Program-made: the position numbers and the translations under genes | Part shown: piece after piece, positions 7,461 through 14,625 of the stretch | How the letters are laid out: each line of letters opens with the position of its first letter | Position numbering within the stretch: position 1 is the stretch's first letter | DNA from: a virus | Length of the DNA: 21,758 nt | Reading direction: 5' to 3' (one strand) | Virus record (IMG/VR): IMGVR_UViG_3300033998_000286 | Location: 1-21,758 of that record | The notes under the pieces: model-generated | What the model was told of the DNA's origin: nothing | What the model saw: only the letters and a program-made list of their open reading frames with translations | The model's database searches: none

Positions 7461-7733
7461 GTGGGAATCCTGGATATTTTAATAAGAGTGTTCGTCTGGG
7501 GAATCTTTTTAGCTTTTTCGTGGATTCCTGGCATTATGGTAGGAGTCCTCCTAGAAATGACAATTGGCCGCTGGGCTTACTGGCCTGGATTTCTTCTCGG
7601 CGTTGCCATATTCCTAATCTACATCGCCGAAAATTTCTATGGCGGCTCACCCAAGAACAAAAGCAGCCCTTCTCCTTTTGCAGCGGCTCGCCGCGTACGA
7701 GCAGTCAAGAGATACTTAAGCCCAAAGAAATGA
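7461..7733 (+). CDS. Small two-helix membrane protein in antisense orientation (moron candidate)
   Basis: A 90-residue protein starting at GTG 7461, with AAAGAGGTG six bases upstream. It is the only gene on the plus strand. Two strongly hydrophobic segments are visible, about residues 7-31 (ILIRVFVWGIFLAFSWIPGI onward) and 41-56 (PGFLLGVAIFLIYIA), separated by a short EMTIGRW turn. The C-terminal 30 residues are polar and basic (ARRVRAVKR, ending SPKK), so N-in/C-in topology is likely. It has its own promoter upstream and a terminator immediately downstream, an autonomous cassette inside the late tail operon. I do not recognise the family. By position and form it is a lysogenic-conversion or superinfection-exclusion candidate, which is inference only. 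Confidence 0.82.
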   Translation: MGILDILIRVFVWGIFLAFSWIPGIMVGVLLEMTIGRWAYWPGFLLGVAIFLIYIAENFYGGSPKNKSSPSPFAAARRVRAVKRYLSPKK

Positions 7734-7742
7734 ATGTTCCAA

Positions 7743-7776
7743 GGCCCGCTGGTATTTCCAGCGGGCCCTAATTTTT
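7743..7776 (+). terminator. Rho-independent terminator of the antisense membrane gene
   Basis: A perfect 10-base-pair GC-rich stem (GGCCCGCTGG at 7743-7752, CCAGCGGGCC at 7758-7767) with a 5-base loop is followed by CTAATTTTT. The U-tract is only on the plus-strand transcript. Read from the minus strand the hairpin has no following T run, so it should not stop the late operon. It ends four bases before the tube gene's stop codon region. Confidence 0.88.
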
Positions 7777-7779
7777 GCA

Positions 7780-8298
7780 TCATAGACCCAGAGCTTGCCG
7801 GACCTCCTTCAAATAATCTTTGCCGTTGATCCGGCAGATGTAGTTATACTTGTCTATTTCAACGATTTCTTTGCCGTCAACGCTGACTTTGAGATATATT
7901 ACCTCGAACTCGTTTGAGGCATCAGCAGTAGCCCCAACTTCAAACTTCCCGAGAGAGGTAGTCTTAGGAATTCCCCGAACACTTGCCCTAAGAGACGAAG
8001 TGCGGTATTCTCCCGTAGCTGCGTCATAAAGTTGAGCCGCACCCCTGAAATCAAGATTGTGAGCTCGTGGTTCGGCGAGCCCAATAGTTGGCTTGACGAC
8101 AGTCCGCCAGTTAATGGTACATGTCATGCTGCCGTAATGACCTAGAACGGGGCTTTCAACTTCGCCAGCGATACCGGCGCCCTTAACCGTCTCGGTCATG
8201 GCTTCGATCTTAGGCAGCTCGACATCGGCAATCCCCAAGAGGTCCGTCCCATCCTCATAGACGCGGAAGTTGATCAGCTTCTCCGGTACCGGATTCAT
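7780..8298 (-). CDS. FII: Major tail tube protein (P2 FII family)
   Basis: A 172-residue protein, the same length as P2 FII. It starts MNPVPEKLINFRVYEDGTDL and has the family's LLGIADVELPKIEAMTET segment, then GAGIAGEVESPVLGHYGSMT, and a late YLKVSVDGKEIVEIDKYNYI. It polymerises into the inner tube under the sheath. The ATG at 8298 has AAAGGGGG upstream and lies just after the sheath stop. The next tail gene on this strand is gpE, but an oppositely oriented gene cassette of about 350 bases separates them. Identification is confident. Confidence 0.92.
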   Translation of the reverse strand: MNPVPEKLINFRVYEDGTDLLGIADVELPKIEAMTETVKGAGIAGEVESPVLGHYGSMTCTINWRTVVKPTIGLAEPRAHNLDFRGAAQLYDAATGEYRTSSLRASVRGIPKTTSLGKFEVGATADASNEFEVIYLKVSVDGKEIVEIDKYNYICRINGKDYLKEVRQALGL

Positions 8299-8313
8299 TT
8301 ATTCCGCCCCCTT

Positions 8314-9765
8314 TCACGCCGCGAAGAGCGACTTCAGATATTGCGGATCATACTCCACAATGAAATCAATTTCCCGGGCCGGCGGCGGCGGAGTAACGTA
8401 AACATGGAAGCGCAGAATACCGTCCAGCAAATCAGTATCTGGGTTCTCGCTTTGGAGAAATTCCACCCGGCCCCCGAGAATGAATTCTCGGGCCGTCAGG
8501 CCGTTGAGCCAAATATTAGCGCTGTCAACAATCGTATCGATAAGCCGGCGCTTAACCGGGTAGTCAACCTTTTGCCAAAAGGTAAGCACCAAAGTGTTCG
8601 CAATCCAGTCACACATCCGACGGATGGGCAGGAATGTATCTTTCGGATCCGTCACCGCAGGATAGGCGCCGGTGCGGTTTCCCCACACCTTCCAGCCGCC
8701 GATAAAGTTTAGGGCCGTAATAATGCCCTGGCCATTTAGATAAGCCGCTTCGTCCGGACCTAGAGTTATCTCTGTACCGTCTGCCAGTACCGCACCATTG
8801 GCCTGGAGGCTCTTGTTCGACGGACTTGTATATGGGATATCGTCGTTCTCTGCGTCGGTCCGGCAGATTACCCCGGCAAGTTGGGTAGACAAGTGATACT
8901 CTTCATCTCCGAGTGTTACTTTCGGCCAGCACACTGCCTGCCGTGGAGAGGTGTAGCTGTTGGTCTCTTTCCAATTGGGCACATCGGTGTATTTCTTAAC
9001 TTCGCTTGTTGGAACGTCGACAAGGGCAATGCACTTGAAGTGACCGTTGATGTTGCTGGCCTTGGCCACCATGACCGCAGCCACCGCCGGATCGCGAGCC
9101 CACCCCGGGGCCAGGACCATGCCGGGGACGAACCGATAGAGAGGGAAAACCCTATTGAGCAGTTCCAGACCCTCATAAGCTCCGGTATTTACGTCAACCC
9201 CACCAATTATATCGCTCGCGGTCACCATGGTCGGGTCCAGGCACTCATAATCCACCTTAAGAGTAGCCGCTGCAGGAATGGATCCGGTGGTCACTCGGTT
9301 AATAACTGCCCTGCCTGCATCGTCGAAGGTCACAAGGTAATCAGTGTTCGCAACATAAGTAGTGCTACCATCCTGGCTCTTTACCACTACGGTTTCTTTC
9401 AGCACCCCGGTATTGGCCAGTGTTGCCTGGTCGTTTACCAGGGTAACACTTTCCCCCGTTACACTCTTCTTGTGAACAGCCGGATCCAGCACGTTTACCA
9501 GTACTACCGGAGCTACAGCAAATAGAGCAAAATGGGACTTAATAAACTCGCAGAGGGTATAATTAGCCCAATCGTCACTATAACCAAACTGCTTCACGGC
9601 CTCTTCATAGGTATAGCAAAGCACCGGCTTATTTACCGGTGCGGGTTCAGCCGCCAGGTTCACCGGAGCAGTGCCGAACACTACCGGCAGGCCGGCCGTA
9701 GCCTGAACCGGTGGAGTAACGGAAGTGGGTACTTCGGTGACATAAACCCCATGCTTGTAGGTCAT
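8314..9765 (-). CDS. FI: Tail sheath protein (P2 FI / Mu gpL family)
   Basis: A 483-residue contractile sheath subunit. The N-terminus MTYKHGVYVTEVPTSVTPPV is characteristic: a G-V-x-V-x-E-x-P pattern and a following TAGLPVVFGTAPVNLA segment. The C-terminal domain has the usual NRTGAYPAVTDPKDTFLPIR and CDWIANTLVLTFWQKVD segments and ends in EYDPQYLKSLFAA. It is longer than P2 FI (396 residues); the extra length lies in an inserted middle domain (about residues 110-180, strand-rich, with TTYVANTDYLVTFDDAGRA). The ATG at 9765 lies 3 bases after the previous stop. Its presence shows that the tail is contractile. Confidence 0.95.
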   Translation of the reverse strand: MTYKHGVYVTEVPTSVTPPVQATAGLPVVFGTAPVNLAAEPAPVNKPVLCYTYEEAVKQFGYSDDWANYTLCEFIKSHFALFAVAPVVLVNVLDPAVHKKSVTGESVTLVNDQATLANTGVLKETVVVKSQDGSTTYVANTDYLVTFDDAGRAVINRVTTGSIPAAATLKVDYECLDPTMVTASDIIGGVDVNTGAYEGLELLNRVFPLYRFVPGMVLAPGWARDPAVAAVMVAKASNINGHFKCIALVDVPTSEVKKYTDVPNWKETNSYTSPRQAVCWPKVTLGDEEYHLSTQLAGVICRTDAENDDIPYTSPSNKSLQANGAVLADGTEITLGPDEAAYLNGQGIITALNFIGGWKVWGNRTGAYPAVTDPKDTFLPIRRMCDWIANTLVLTFWQKVDYPVKRRLIDTIVDSANIWLNGLTAREFILGGRVEFLQSENPDTDLLDGILRFHVYVTPPPPAREIDFIVEYDPQYLKSLFAA

Positions 9766-9768
9766 AGA

Positions 9769-10041
9769 TTATGCACCACCCTTCGAGATAAACTGCAGGA
9801 CTTCGTTAAAAAGCGCATTTTCGGGCGTGCCTTTAGTGGCGATAGCTTTCTCCGTCCGTGCCAGGTCGGTTACCGGCACGAACAGCAACTTGATTGCCGG
9901 GCATTTATCGAAAAGGGTACTCAAATGCACCGGCAGGCCACCCTTGAACACGGTATACCTTTGTAGCGCCCCGCCAGGAAGATTGGGGCCGCAGTAAATA
10001 AGCCGCTCCGGCTGTGGGGCGGCCTTAGTCGATTTACTCAT
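9769..10041 (-). CDS. Small conserved phage protein of unknown function upstream of the sheath
   Basis: A 90-residue protein starting at ATG 10041, where GGAGG lies nine bases upstream and the start overlaps the stop of the preceding gene (ATGAGTAA). It contains RLIYCGPNLPGGALQRYTVF, then GGLPVHLSTLFDKCPAIKLL and FVPVTDLARTEKAIA. There are no transmembrane segments or known catalytic motifs that I can see. I recall similar short proteins preceding sheath genes in Bacillota prophages, but cannot name a family. Its position at the head-tail module border suggests a structural or assembly role for the tail. Confidence 0.75.
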   Translation of the reverse strand: MSKSTKAAPQPERLIYCGPNLPGGALQRYTVFKGGLPVHLSTLFDKCPAIKLLFVPVTDLARTEKAIATKGTPENALFNEVLQFISKGGA

Positions 10042-10492
10042 ATTCCAATCCCTCCAAAACAGGATGAGCAACCGTCCAAATAGTGGTCATGATGCCTATC
10101 CACTGCGGATAGGGCTGCTCTTCAGGGAACTCAAACTTCATGGGATACTCAACCCGGAAGCGGTTGGCAATCACGCGCCGCTTAAAGAGCTCCTGCCAGA
10201 TACGCTGGAGGATATTGGCAACGTCACGCCAGCCCTGCTGCGCGTCCTCGGAGTATGTGCCCGCGATTATCTTTACGGTGACGGTAGCCCCGTCTTCTTC
10301 GTCGGTCCCATCGATCAGGCGTACAATCACGAAGGGAAAGTCCGGCTCTGGTCCAGCATTCTTGGGCGGCAAATAGCCGGTGACCACCTGGGGTGGTTTC
10401 ACATCGCCTAACCGGTTAGTATCAAGCTGATAGTTCTTAACCACGTCCTCCAGAAAGGCCTTCAACTCGTCTACCAACAGGACCGGCGTCAT
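10034..10492 (-). CDS. Probable tail terminator / tail completion protein (gpU position)
   Basis: A 152-residue protein starting MTPVLLVDELKAFLEDVV, with FPFVIVRLIDGTDEEDGAT, an IIAGTYSEDAQQGWRDVANI segment and a C-terminal PYPQWIGIMTTIWTVAHPV. The mixed alpha/beta pattern, with an early helix, central strands and a D-x-x-x-G-W-R-D-V helix, is that of tail-terminator-like proteins. It occupies the place of lambda gpU, right after gpZ, and is of similar size (gpU 131 residues). The ATG overlaps the gpZ stop (ATGA) and GAGGTG lies upstream. I cannot confirm fold or function from sequence alone; the role is inferred from position. Confidence 0.7.
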   Translation of the reverse strand: MTPVLLVDELKAFLEDVVKNYQLDTNRLGDVKPPQVVTGYLPPKNAGPEPDFPFVIVRLIDGTDEEDGATVTVKIIAGTYSEDAQQGWRDVANILQRIWQELFKRRVIANRFRVEYPMKFEFPEEQPYPQWIGIMTTIWTVAHPVLEGLEYE

Positions 10493-11112
10493 TTGCCAAC
10501 ACCTCGCAATAACCGATCAATTTCGTGCTCTAAGCGGCTTTCAAGACGCTCTCGGGCCTGTTCTTCTACAAATTCGGTGACCGACTTGTGCCCGAGCATT
10601 TGGGGCAGCGATGGACCGTACAGCTGTTGAATCGGCAGGTCTTTAACCTTTTTCTTTTTGAGCTGCCCTCCAACGCGCACGAACATTTCTTCGCGGCGAC
10701 GCGGCGTGCCAGCCCTGATAAAAGCGCCCACATGCCCCGATGCCATACGGGCCACAAAGGCTCCTTTAATCGGGCCTCCCTCACCGCGCACAACTCGGGC
10801 AATAGTAGGCTTTGCCCTGCGTTTTGTCGGGGGCTTAGATGGCGTCAAACGAAACTTGGAAAGGGGTATTGGGCTCCCCTTCGCGTGAACGATAGCCGCC
10901 AGGTCGTCCGGCGTTGCCTTTTTAATCTTGATGGCATCCCTGACATCTGCTGCTTTGATGTAATAGCGCTCACGCACCTTTCTGACGGCGTCGGTCCTTG
11001 CCCCTTCAGCCGCGCGATTCAACGCCGCGACGAGGGCCTTTGTAACCCCGTTAGGGACATTTTTGAGAAGCGCCTCGGCCCGGGCGATCTGGTCCGCGTC
11101 CACGGTTATCAT
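10489..11112 (-). CDS. Z: Minor tail protein Z (lambda gpZ family)
   Basis: A 207-residue basic protein, near the size of lambda gpZ (192). Residues 1-45 form helices (ITVDADQIARAEALLKNVPN), followed by AAEGARTDAVRKVRERYYIK, the family's pattern of helices ending in a Y-x-I-K-A strand, then ISLSKFRL-like PIPLSKFRLTP and a GGPIKGAFVARMASGHVGAF loop. Lambda gpZ acts at the head-proximal end of the tail and is needed for proper connection. Overlap ATGA with the FII-like gene upstream. Finding a gpZ-like gene ahead of a contractile tail shows that the joint zone was kept with the head module. Confidence 0.82.
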   Translation of the reverse strand: MITVDADQIARAEALLKNVPNGVTKALVAALNRAAEGARTDAVRKVRERYYIKAADVRDAIKIKKATPDDLAAIVHAKGSPIPLSKFRLTPSKPPTKRRAKPTIARVVRGEGGPIKGAFVARMASGHVGAFIRAGTPRRREEMFVRVGGQLKKKKVKDLPIQQLYGPSLPQMLGHKSVTEFVEEQARERLESRLEHEIDRLLRGVGK

Positions 11113-11432
11113 GACTCATTGGCCCCCAATACGATCTCCAGTACGCCCATAGCCTCGCTGCATTCTACCACCAGGTACAGCTTCCCATCCAAGCGCATCT
11201 GCTGCCCAAATACCGGACGGGCAGGGAGGTCTGCTGCTTTAACATAAACAGCAACCTCCCCTTTATAGACGCCGTCGTACTGCTCGCTTTTATCGTTGCT
11301 GCGAATCTTGAGAATATCGCTGTCGACCACAGCCAGCACTTGGCGGCCATCGAAGTCATGCATCTCGGCAAACTCGTCGGGATTGAAAAAGGTAGGTAAA
11401 TCCGAAGCTAAAAAATCCCGTAGCTTCGGCAT
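11109..11432 (-). CDS. Head-tail joining protein (lambda gpFII-like)
   Basis: A 107-residue protein with DLPTFFNPDEFAEMHDFDGR near the N-terminus, a YDGVYKGEVAVYVKAADL segment, and RPVFGQQMRLDGKLYLVVEC, ending in a MGVLEIVLGANES strand. This is the pattern of gpFII-like joiners: an FFN-x-x-EFA-x-xH loop and a 'dL-x-x-rP-x-xG-x-x-x-x-DG' strand pair. It is close in length to lambda gpFII (117). It binds the portal-proximal neck and provides the site for tail joining. ATG at 11432 has GAGGCGG about 9 bases upstream. Its stop overlaps the gpZ start. Confidence 0.78.
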   Translation of the reverse strand: MPKLRDFLASDLPTFFNPDEFAEMHDFDGRQVLAVVDSDILKIRSNDKSEQYDGVYKGEVAVYVKAADLPARPVFGQQMRLDGKLYLVVECSEAMGVLEIVLGANES

Positions 11433-11437
11433 TTGCT

Positions 11438-11758
11438 TTACCGCCTCTTCTCCTTTCTAGGCTTAATCAAATCGGCCGGGTCGATAGCCGGTACCTCAGG
11501 CTCAGCTTCTACCTCTTGACCGGAAGCTTGATGCTCAGGCGCTGCTTCCCCAGTAGAAGCCACGGTTTTACTTTTGTCGGGTACTTTCGCATCCGAAACT
11601 TGTGGAGGGGCATACTTCTCGATAGCCCCGTTGGAACCCTCAATCAAGCGGGCCTCTTCCTCGTCGGAGAGGCCCGCTATGATCTGTCCGCCAGGCTGGC
11701 CGGGGCCGTACGTTACGCCGTTGTACCGCACACGGAAGCGTTTAACCAGTACTGCCAC
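11438..11758 (-). CDS. Small head protein of unknown function at the lambda FI position
   Basis: A 106-residue protein. The N-terminal 45 residues (KRFRVRYNGVTYGPGQPGGQ, then IIAGLSDEEEARLIEG) show the compact beta pattern 'Y-N-G-x-x-Y-x-P-G-xx-I-x-x-L-xx-EEA-x-R-L' found in many small phage proteins near capsid genes. The C-terminal half is low complexity, acidic and rich in proline, alanine and glutamate, ending RKEKRR. Lambda FI also lies between E and FII and stimulates packaging; that equivalence is by position only. The GTG at 11756-11758 has AGGTG seven bases upstream, better than the TTG two codons earlier, which directly abuts it. Confidence 0.75.
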   Translation of the reverse strand: MAVLVKRFRVRYNGVTYGPGQPGGQIIAGLSDEEEARLIEGSNGAIEKYAPPQVSDAKVPDKSKTVASTGEAAPEHQASGQEVEAEPEVPAIDPADLIKPRKEKRR

Positions 11759-11768
11759 TGCCAATCAC

Positions 11769-12833
11769 CTACTTAACCTTGAGAACAAACCAAGAATCGA
11801 CGTCTTCCGGCTTCGGCAACGGCCGTGAAGCAACGCGGATCATCTTGGTGTCGTTGTTTACGTCTTTCCACACCTTGGGGACACGCTTGCCCTCGTAGGT
11901 ATGGAACTCCCCATCACTTTCCTCTAGTTGCGTCACGGCGCCGTAAAGCATGGTCCCCAGTCCGGTACGTCCCATAATCAGGTAGTCATCCGGCATCATG
12001 GGATACTCTTGGCCATCATCATCAATAAACCACTCATCGTAAGTGTAGAGCTCCAGGCCCAGGCTGGTCAGGGTGCCGATATAGGTTACCCCGTCCATCT
12101 GGACCTTGGGCTGCACCTGGCCGATGGTTAAGTTCCGGATATCGAGCAATGCCTGGATTTTGCTGTCATTGATAAACATATCCGCTACGTTATTGGCCAT
12201 AACCACAATGTTGGGGTTTCGTCCAGACTTCTGAATGATCTCTAGACGGATGCGTTTCAGATCCCCGTACTTGTCGCTAGTAGCCTCACTCCAAGCCGCG
12301 ACGCCAGCCAGAATTTCCTTGTTGGTGAAGCCGTAGTCAATGACGTCTTCGACGTACTCGCTCCCGCCTACTTTATCGATATAACCCTTGATGGTCACCT
12401 GGCCGTTGAGCAAAAGCTGCCGGCAGAACCATTCCTCGCGGCGGGTGATCATCTCGTCGAGTTCAGCCAGGTCCTTGGCCAGGAGTTCCTGTGCCCGCTG
12501 CTCCGGGCTTCGCTGGCTGTATATGTTTTCGCCCAGCAGCCGGGTGCTGATGTCATCTACAGTCAACGCGCGTTGCGGAGCGATGTACGGCGTGACGTAA
12601 GTGTCAGTCTTGAAGCCTCCGCGGTCAACGGTGATGCCGCCGCGCCGGCGGGCCACAAACGGGGCCATCTTCCGCTTACCCTTTTTAAAGTCAACGTCGA
12701 CTTTTTCCGTGATGAACGTCTCCACGCCGGGGAAGAAAGTGTCGCGGAAAAAGGTCCGCACGGGCATCATCAATTCGACGGCTTGCATCATTGTTCTGGT
12801 TTCGTAGATCGGAATTGCAGCCAATTCAATCAT
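11769..12833 (-). CDS. E (head): Major capsid protein (lambda gpE family)
   Basis: A 354-residue protein, close to lambda gpE (341). The N-terminal TFFRDTFFPGVETFITEKVDVDF pattern, the GGFKTDTYVTPYIAPQRAL segment and QRAQELLAKDLAELDEMITR are typical of the Phage_cap_E family with the HK97 fold. It forms the icosahedral shell, decorated by the D-like protein encoded just upstream. An ATG at 12833 opens the frame but AAGGAGG touches it with no spacing; the in-frame TTG at codon 4 (12822-12824) lies nine bases from the same AAGGAGG and may be the real start. The name E (head) here is distinct from tail gene E. Confidence 0.93.
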   Translation of the reverse strand: MIELAAIPIYETRTMMQAVELMMPVRTFFRDTFFPGVETFITEKVDVDFKKGKRKMAPFVARRRGGITVDRGGFKTDTYVTPYIAPQRALTVDDISTRLLGENIYSQRSPEQRAQELLAKDLAELDEMITRREEWFCRQLLLNGQVTIKGYIDKVGGSEYVEDVIDYGFTNKEILAGVAAWSEATSDKYGDLKRIRLEIIQKSGRNPNIVVMANNVADMFINDSKIQALLDIRNLTIGQVQPKVQMDGVTYIGTLTSLGLELYTYDEWFIDDDGQEYPMMPDDYLIMGRTGLGTMLYGAVTQLEESDGEFHTYEGKRVPKVWKDVNNDTKMIRVASRPLPKPEDVDSWFVLKVK

Positions 12834-12838
12834 CCTCC

Positions 12839-13216
12839 TTAATACGGAATATTGTCGCTCAGGAAGATGCCAAGTTCCCTAAGTCTGGTTTCATGGTTAG
12901 CTGCCGTATCGGTGCCGCCAAAAATGAGCGCTTTGCGGTTGAAGTGACCGCTAACATAGGCCTCGGCGACAACGTTGCCGCCCGTGGTGTCTACGTCATC
13001 CGCCAGAATACTGTCAGCAACTTGGCTGCCATCGGTATTGGTACTATTAACTGGCACGGCCAACCCAGTAGCAGTGATAATCCCCAGGACGGTGCCTCTC
13101 TTCAATACTCCCTGATCAGCCTTCAACGTTACAGCTTTAACCAGAAGTGGCACTTCATTGCCGGCAATAAGATTATCCGGTACAAAGGTATCTAGACTAC
13201 TATAGAGCTGAGCCAT
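12839..13216 (-). CDS. D (head): Head decoration protein (lambda gpD family)
   Basis: A 125-residue protein, slightly longer than lambda gpD (110). It contains NLIAGNEVPLLVKAVTLKAD, then GVLKRGTVLGIITA, AEAYVSGHFNRKALIFGGTD and a C-terminal LRELGIFL segment, all characteristic of gpD-like trimeric decoration proteins that clamp the expanded capsid. The ATG shares one base with the protease stop (TAATG). It lies between protease and capsid gene exactly as in lambda. Confidence 0.9.
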   Translation of the reverse strand: MAQLYSSLDTFVPDNLIAGNEVPLLVKAVTLKADQGVLKRGTVLGIITATGLAVPVNSTNTDGSQVADSILADDVDTTGGNVVAEAYVSGHFNRKALIFGGTDTAANHETRLRELGIFLSDNIPY

Positions 13217-13584
13217 TATCCTCTCTTCCTCCTTTTGTTCGCATATTCAGCAATTGCTTGGGCAACGTTAGGCTCAACTTTCTGAGGCTGCCCTTTGACC
13301 CCAGATACACCAGATTCCTCATAGTCTTTCTTTAATGCATCAAGATACTTCTGCCCCTTGGCGGCGTCTACTTTTAGCGCCTCCAAGGCCAGCTGCTCGG
13401 CGGTCATCGGTTGTTCATACTTCGCTTTCTTCACTAATTCTGGGACCAGGGTCCGGCTGATTTCATCGATAGCCTGGATGCGCTGGCGTTCAGCTTTTAC
13501 CCCCTCTTCCCTGGCCGCAGCCTCCAGCTGAGCGACCAGTCCGGGGAAGTGCTGTCTAAGATCGTCAACGGTTTTAATTTCCAA
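13216..13584 (-). CDS. Nested scaffold protein from internal TTG start (lambda Nu3-like)
   Basis: Within the protease gene, in the same frame, AAAGGAGG at 13593-13600 stands exactly eight bases before a TTG at 13582-13584 (codon 347). Translation from there would give 122 residues: EIKTVDDLRQHFPGLVAQLE, then coiled-coil-like helices (AAREEGVKAERQRIQAIDEI, ALEALKVDAAKGQKYLDAL) and a basic end YANKRRKRG. Charged, helical composition and the basic C-terminus fit scaffold proteins that bind the capsid shell. In lambda, Nu3 is made from an internal start in gene C in the same way. The signal is as strong as those of neighbouring genes, so expression is likely, though unproven. Confidence 0.8.
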   Translation of the reverse strand: MEIKTVDDLRQHFPGLVAQLEAAAREEGVKAERQRIQAIDEISRTLVPELVKKAKYEQPMTAEQLALEALKVDAAKGQKYLDALKKDYEESGVSGVKGQPQKVEPNVAQAIAEYANKRRKRG

Positions 13585-14622
13585 TTTGTTATCCTCCTTT
13601 CTATTCTCTCCCTGTTCCTCCCAGGGCGGAGTGCGTCCAAATTGACGGTAGTGATCACCCAAGTGATCTTTAACTTTTTCTATGTCCTCATCCGGGATGT
13701 CCGTCTGGGACAATCTTTGTCCGGCTTTAACCACCCCCTCCCATACAATAGCGCCATCGCTCGGGCGGTGATGAGGAAGCTTTAAATCCGAAAACCGCTC
13801 CGGTGGCATCTTGGGCGCCCAGGCGTAGTGACCAGCGATTCTCCGTTTTTCCTCGTTAGAAAGTTCATCCCATCTTTTATCAGTAAAGTCCTCTAAGTTC
13901 GGCGCTTTCCATGGTTCATCTTCCGGCGCTTTTTTCCGAGATACGTCGTTTGGTACTACGCCATTTTTTATTGCTGGCACGGGCGGCCGGCTCTTGAATT
14001 TGGACAAGTCGTGGCTGATGCTATTCACTACCAACAGGCTGCCTTTCATTGCCATCTGCACATTTTGAAACAGCACTTCATCGGCAAATCCCTTTTCTAC
14101 CGCCTCCTCACCGGTCATCCACGTTTCCTCATCCATCATCTTTGACAGGGCTTTCCGGTCCAGGCCAGTCTTGGCCATGTAAGCATTAACGATAGACTCT
14201 TTAACTGCATCAAGTTGCTCGGCAAATCGCTCCATCTCCTCGGCAGTGTAGTACCCAACCAGCCCAATTGCCGGGTTGTGGATCATCATCATGGCATTGG
14301 CCGGTATTTTCACGGTGTCCCCCGCCATGGCCACGATACTGGCTGCGCTTGCAGCCAGCCCATCAACGATCACCGTAACTTTAGCCGCACTCGTTTTAAG
14401 CTGGGTATAAATGGCCTGAGCAGCGAACACGTCACCACCGGCAGAATTAATCCTCACTGTGATATTGGACTTAGCCCCTAGCGCTTTTAGATCTTCGTAA
14501 AACTGCCTGGGAGTGACCAAATCCCCTCCTTCCCACCAGGGTTGATCTGAAGCAATTTCCCCATAAAGGAGAAGTTCAGCTTCATCTTCAGATAGGTTTC
14601 TAAACATCCAAAACTTGCCCAA
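13216..14622 (-). CDS. C: Head maturation protease, ClpP-type (S14), with extra middle domain and C-terminal scaffold region
   Basis: A 468-residue protein. Residues 15-190 form a ClpP-like fold: INSAGGDVFAAQAIYTQL, GLAASAASIVAMAG with the likely nucleophile Ser92, MMMIHNPAIG with His115, and MDEETWMTGEEAVEKGFADE with a probable Asp164. Residues about 230-336 form a separate domain (TDKRWDELSNEEKRRIAGHY, then LKLPHHRPSDGAIVWEGVV, then DHLGDHYRQFG). Residues 347-468 are charged and helix-rich, as in scaffold regions. The TTG at 14620-14622 is the start, as AAGGGAGG lies seven bases upstream. The protease processes the procapsid; the C-terminal part is likely also produced alone from an internal start. 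Confidence 0.9.
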   Translation of the reverse strand: MGKFWMFRNLSEDEAELLLYGEIASDQPWWEGGDLVTPRQFYEDLKALGAKSNITVRINSAGGDVFAAQAIYTQLKTSAAKVTVIVDGLAASAASIVAMAGDTVKIPANAMMMIHNPAIGLVGYYTAEEMERFAEQLDAVKESIVNAYMAKTGLDRKALSKMMDEETWMTGEEAVEKGFADEVLFQNVQMAMKGSLLVVNSISHDLSKFKSRPPVPAIKNGVVPNDVSRKKAPEDEPWKAPNLEDFTDKRWDELSNEEKRRIAGHYAWAPKMPPERFSDLKLPHHRPSDGAIVWEGVVKAGQRLSQTDIPDEDIEKVKDHLGDHYRQFGRTPPWEEQGENRKEDNKLEIKTVDDLRQHFPGLVAQLEAAAREEGVKAERQRIQAIDEISRTLVPELVKKAKYEQPMTAEQLALEALKVDAAKGQKYLDALKKDYEESGVSGVKGQPQKVEPNVAQAIAEYANKRRKRG

Positions 14623-14625
14623 GGT

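Noticed and set aside
8881-9525. 214-codon open frame on the plus strand opposite the sheath gene
   Set aside because: It lies fully inside a well-supported sheath gene, has no ribosome-binding site, no recognisable motif and a composition typical of an antisense shadow.
10588-11247. 219-codon open frame on the plus strand across gpZ and the FII-like gene
   Set aside because: It crosses two supported genes, with no promoter or SD and no domain pattern; an antisense shadow.
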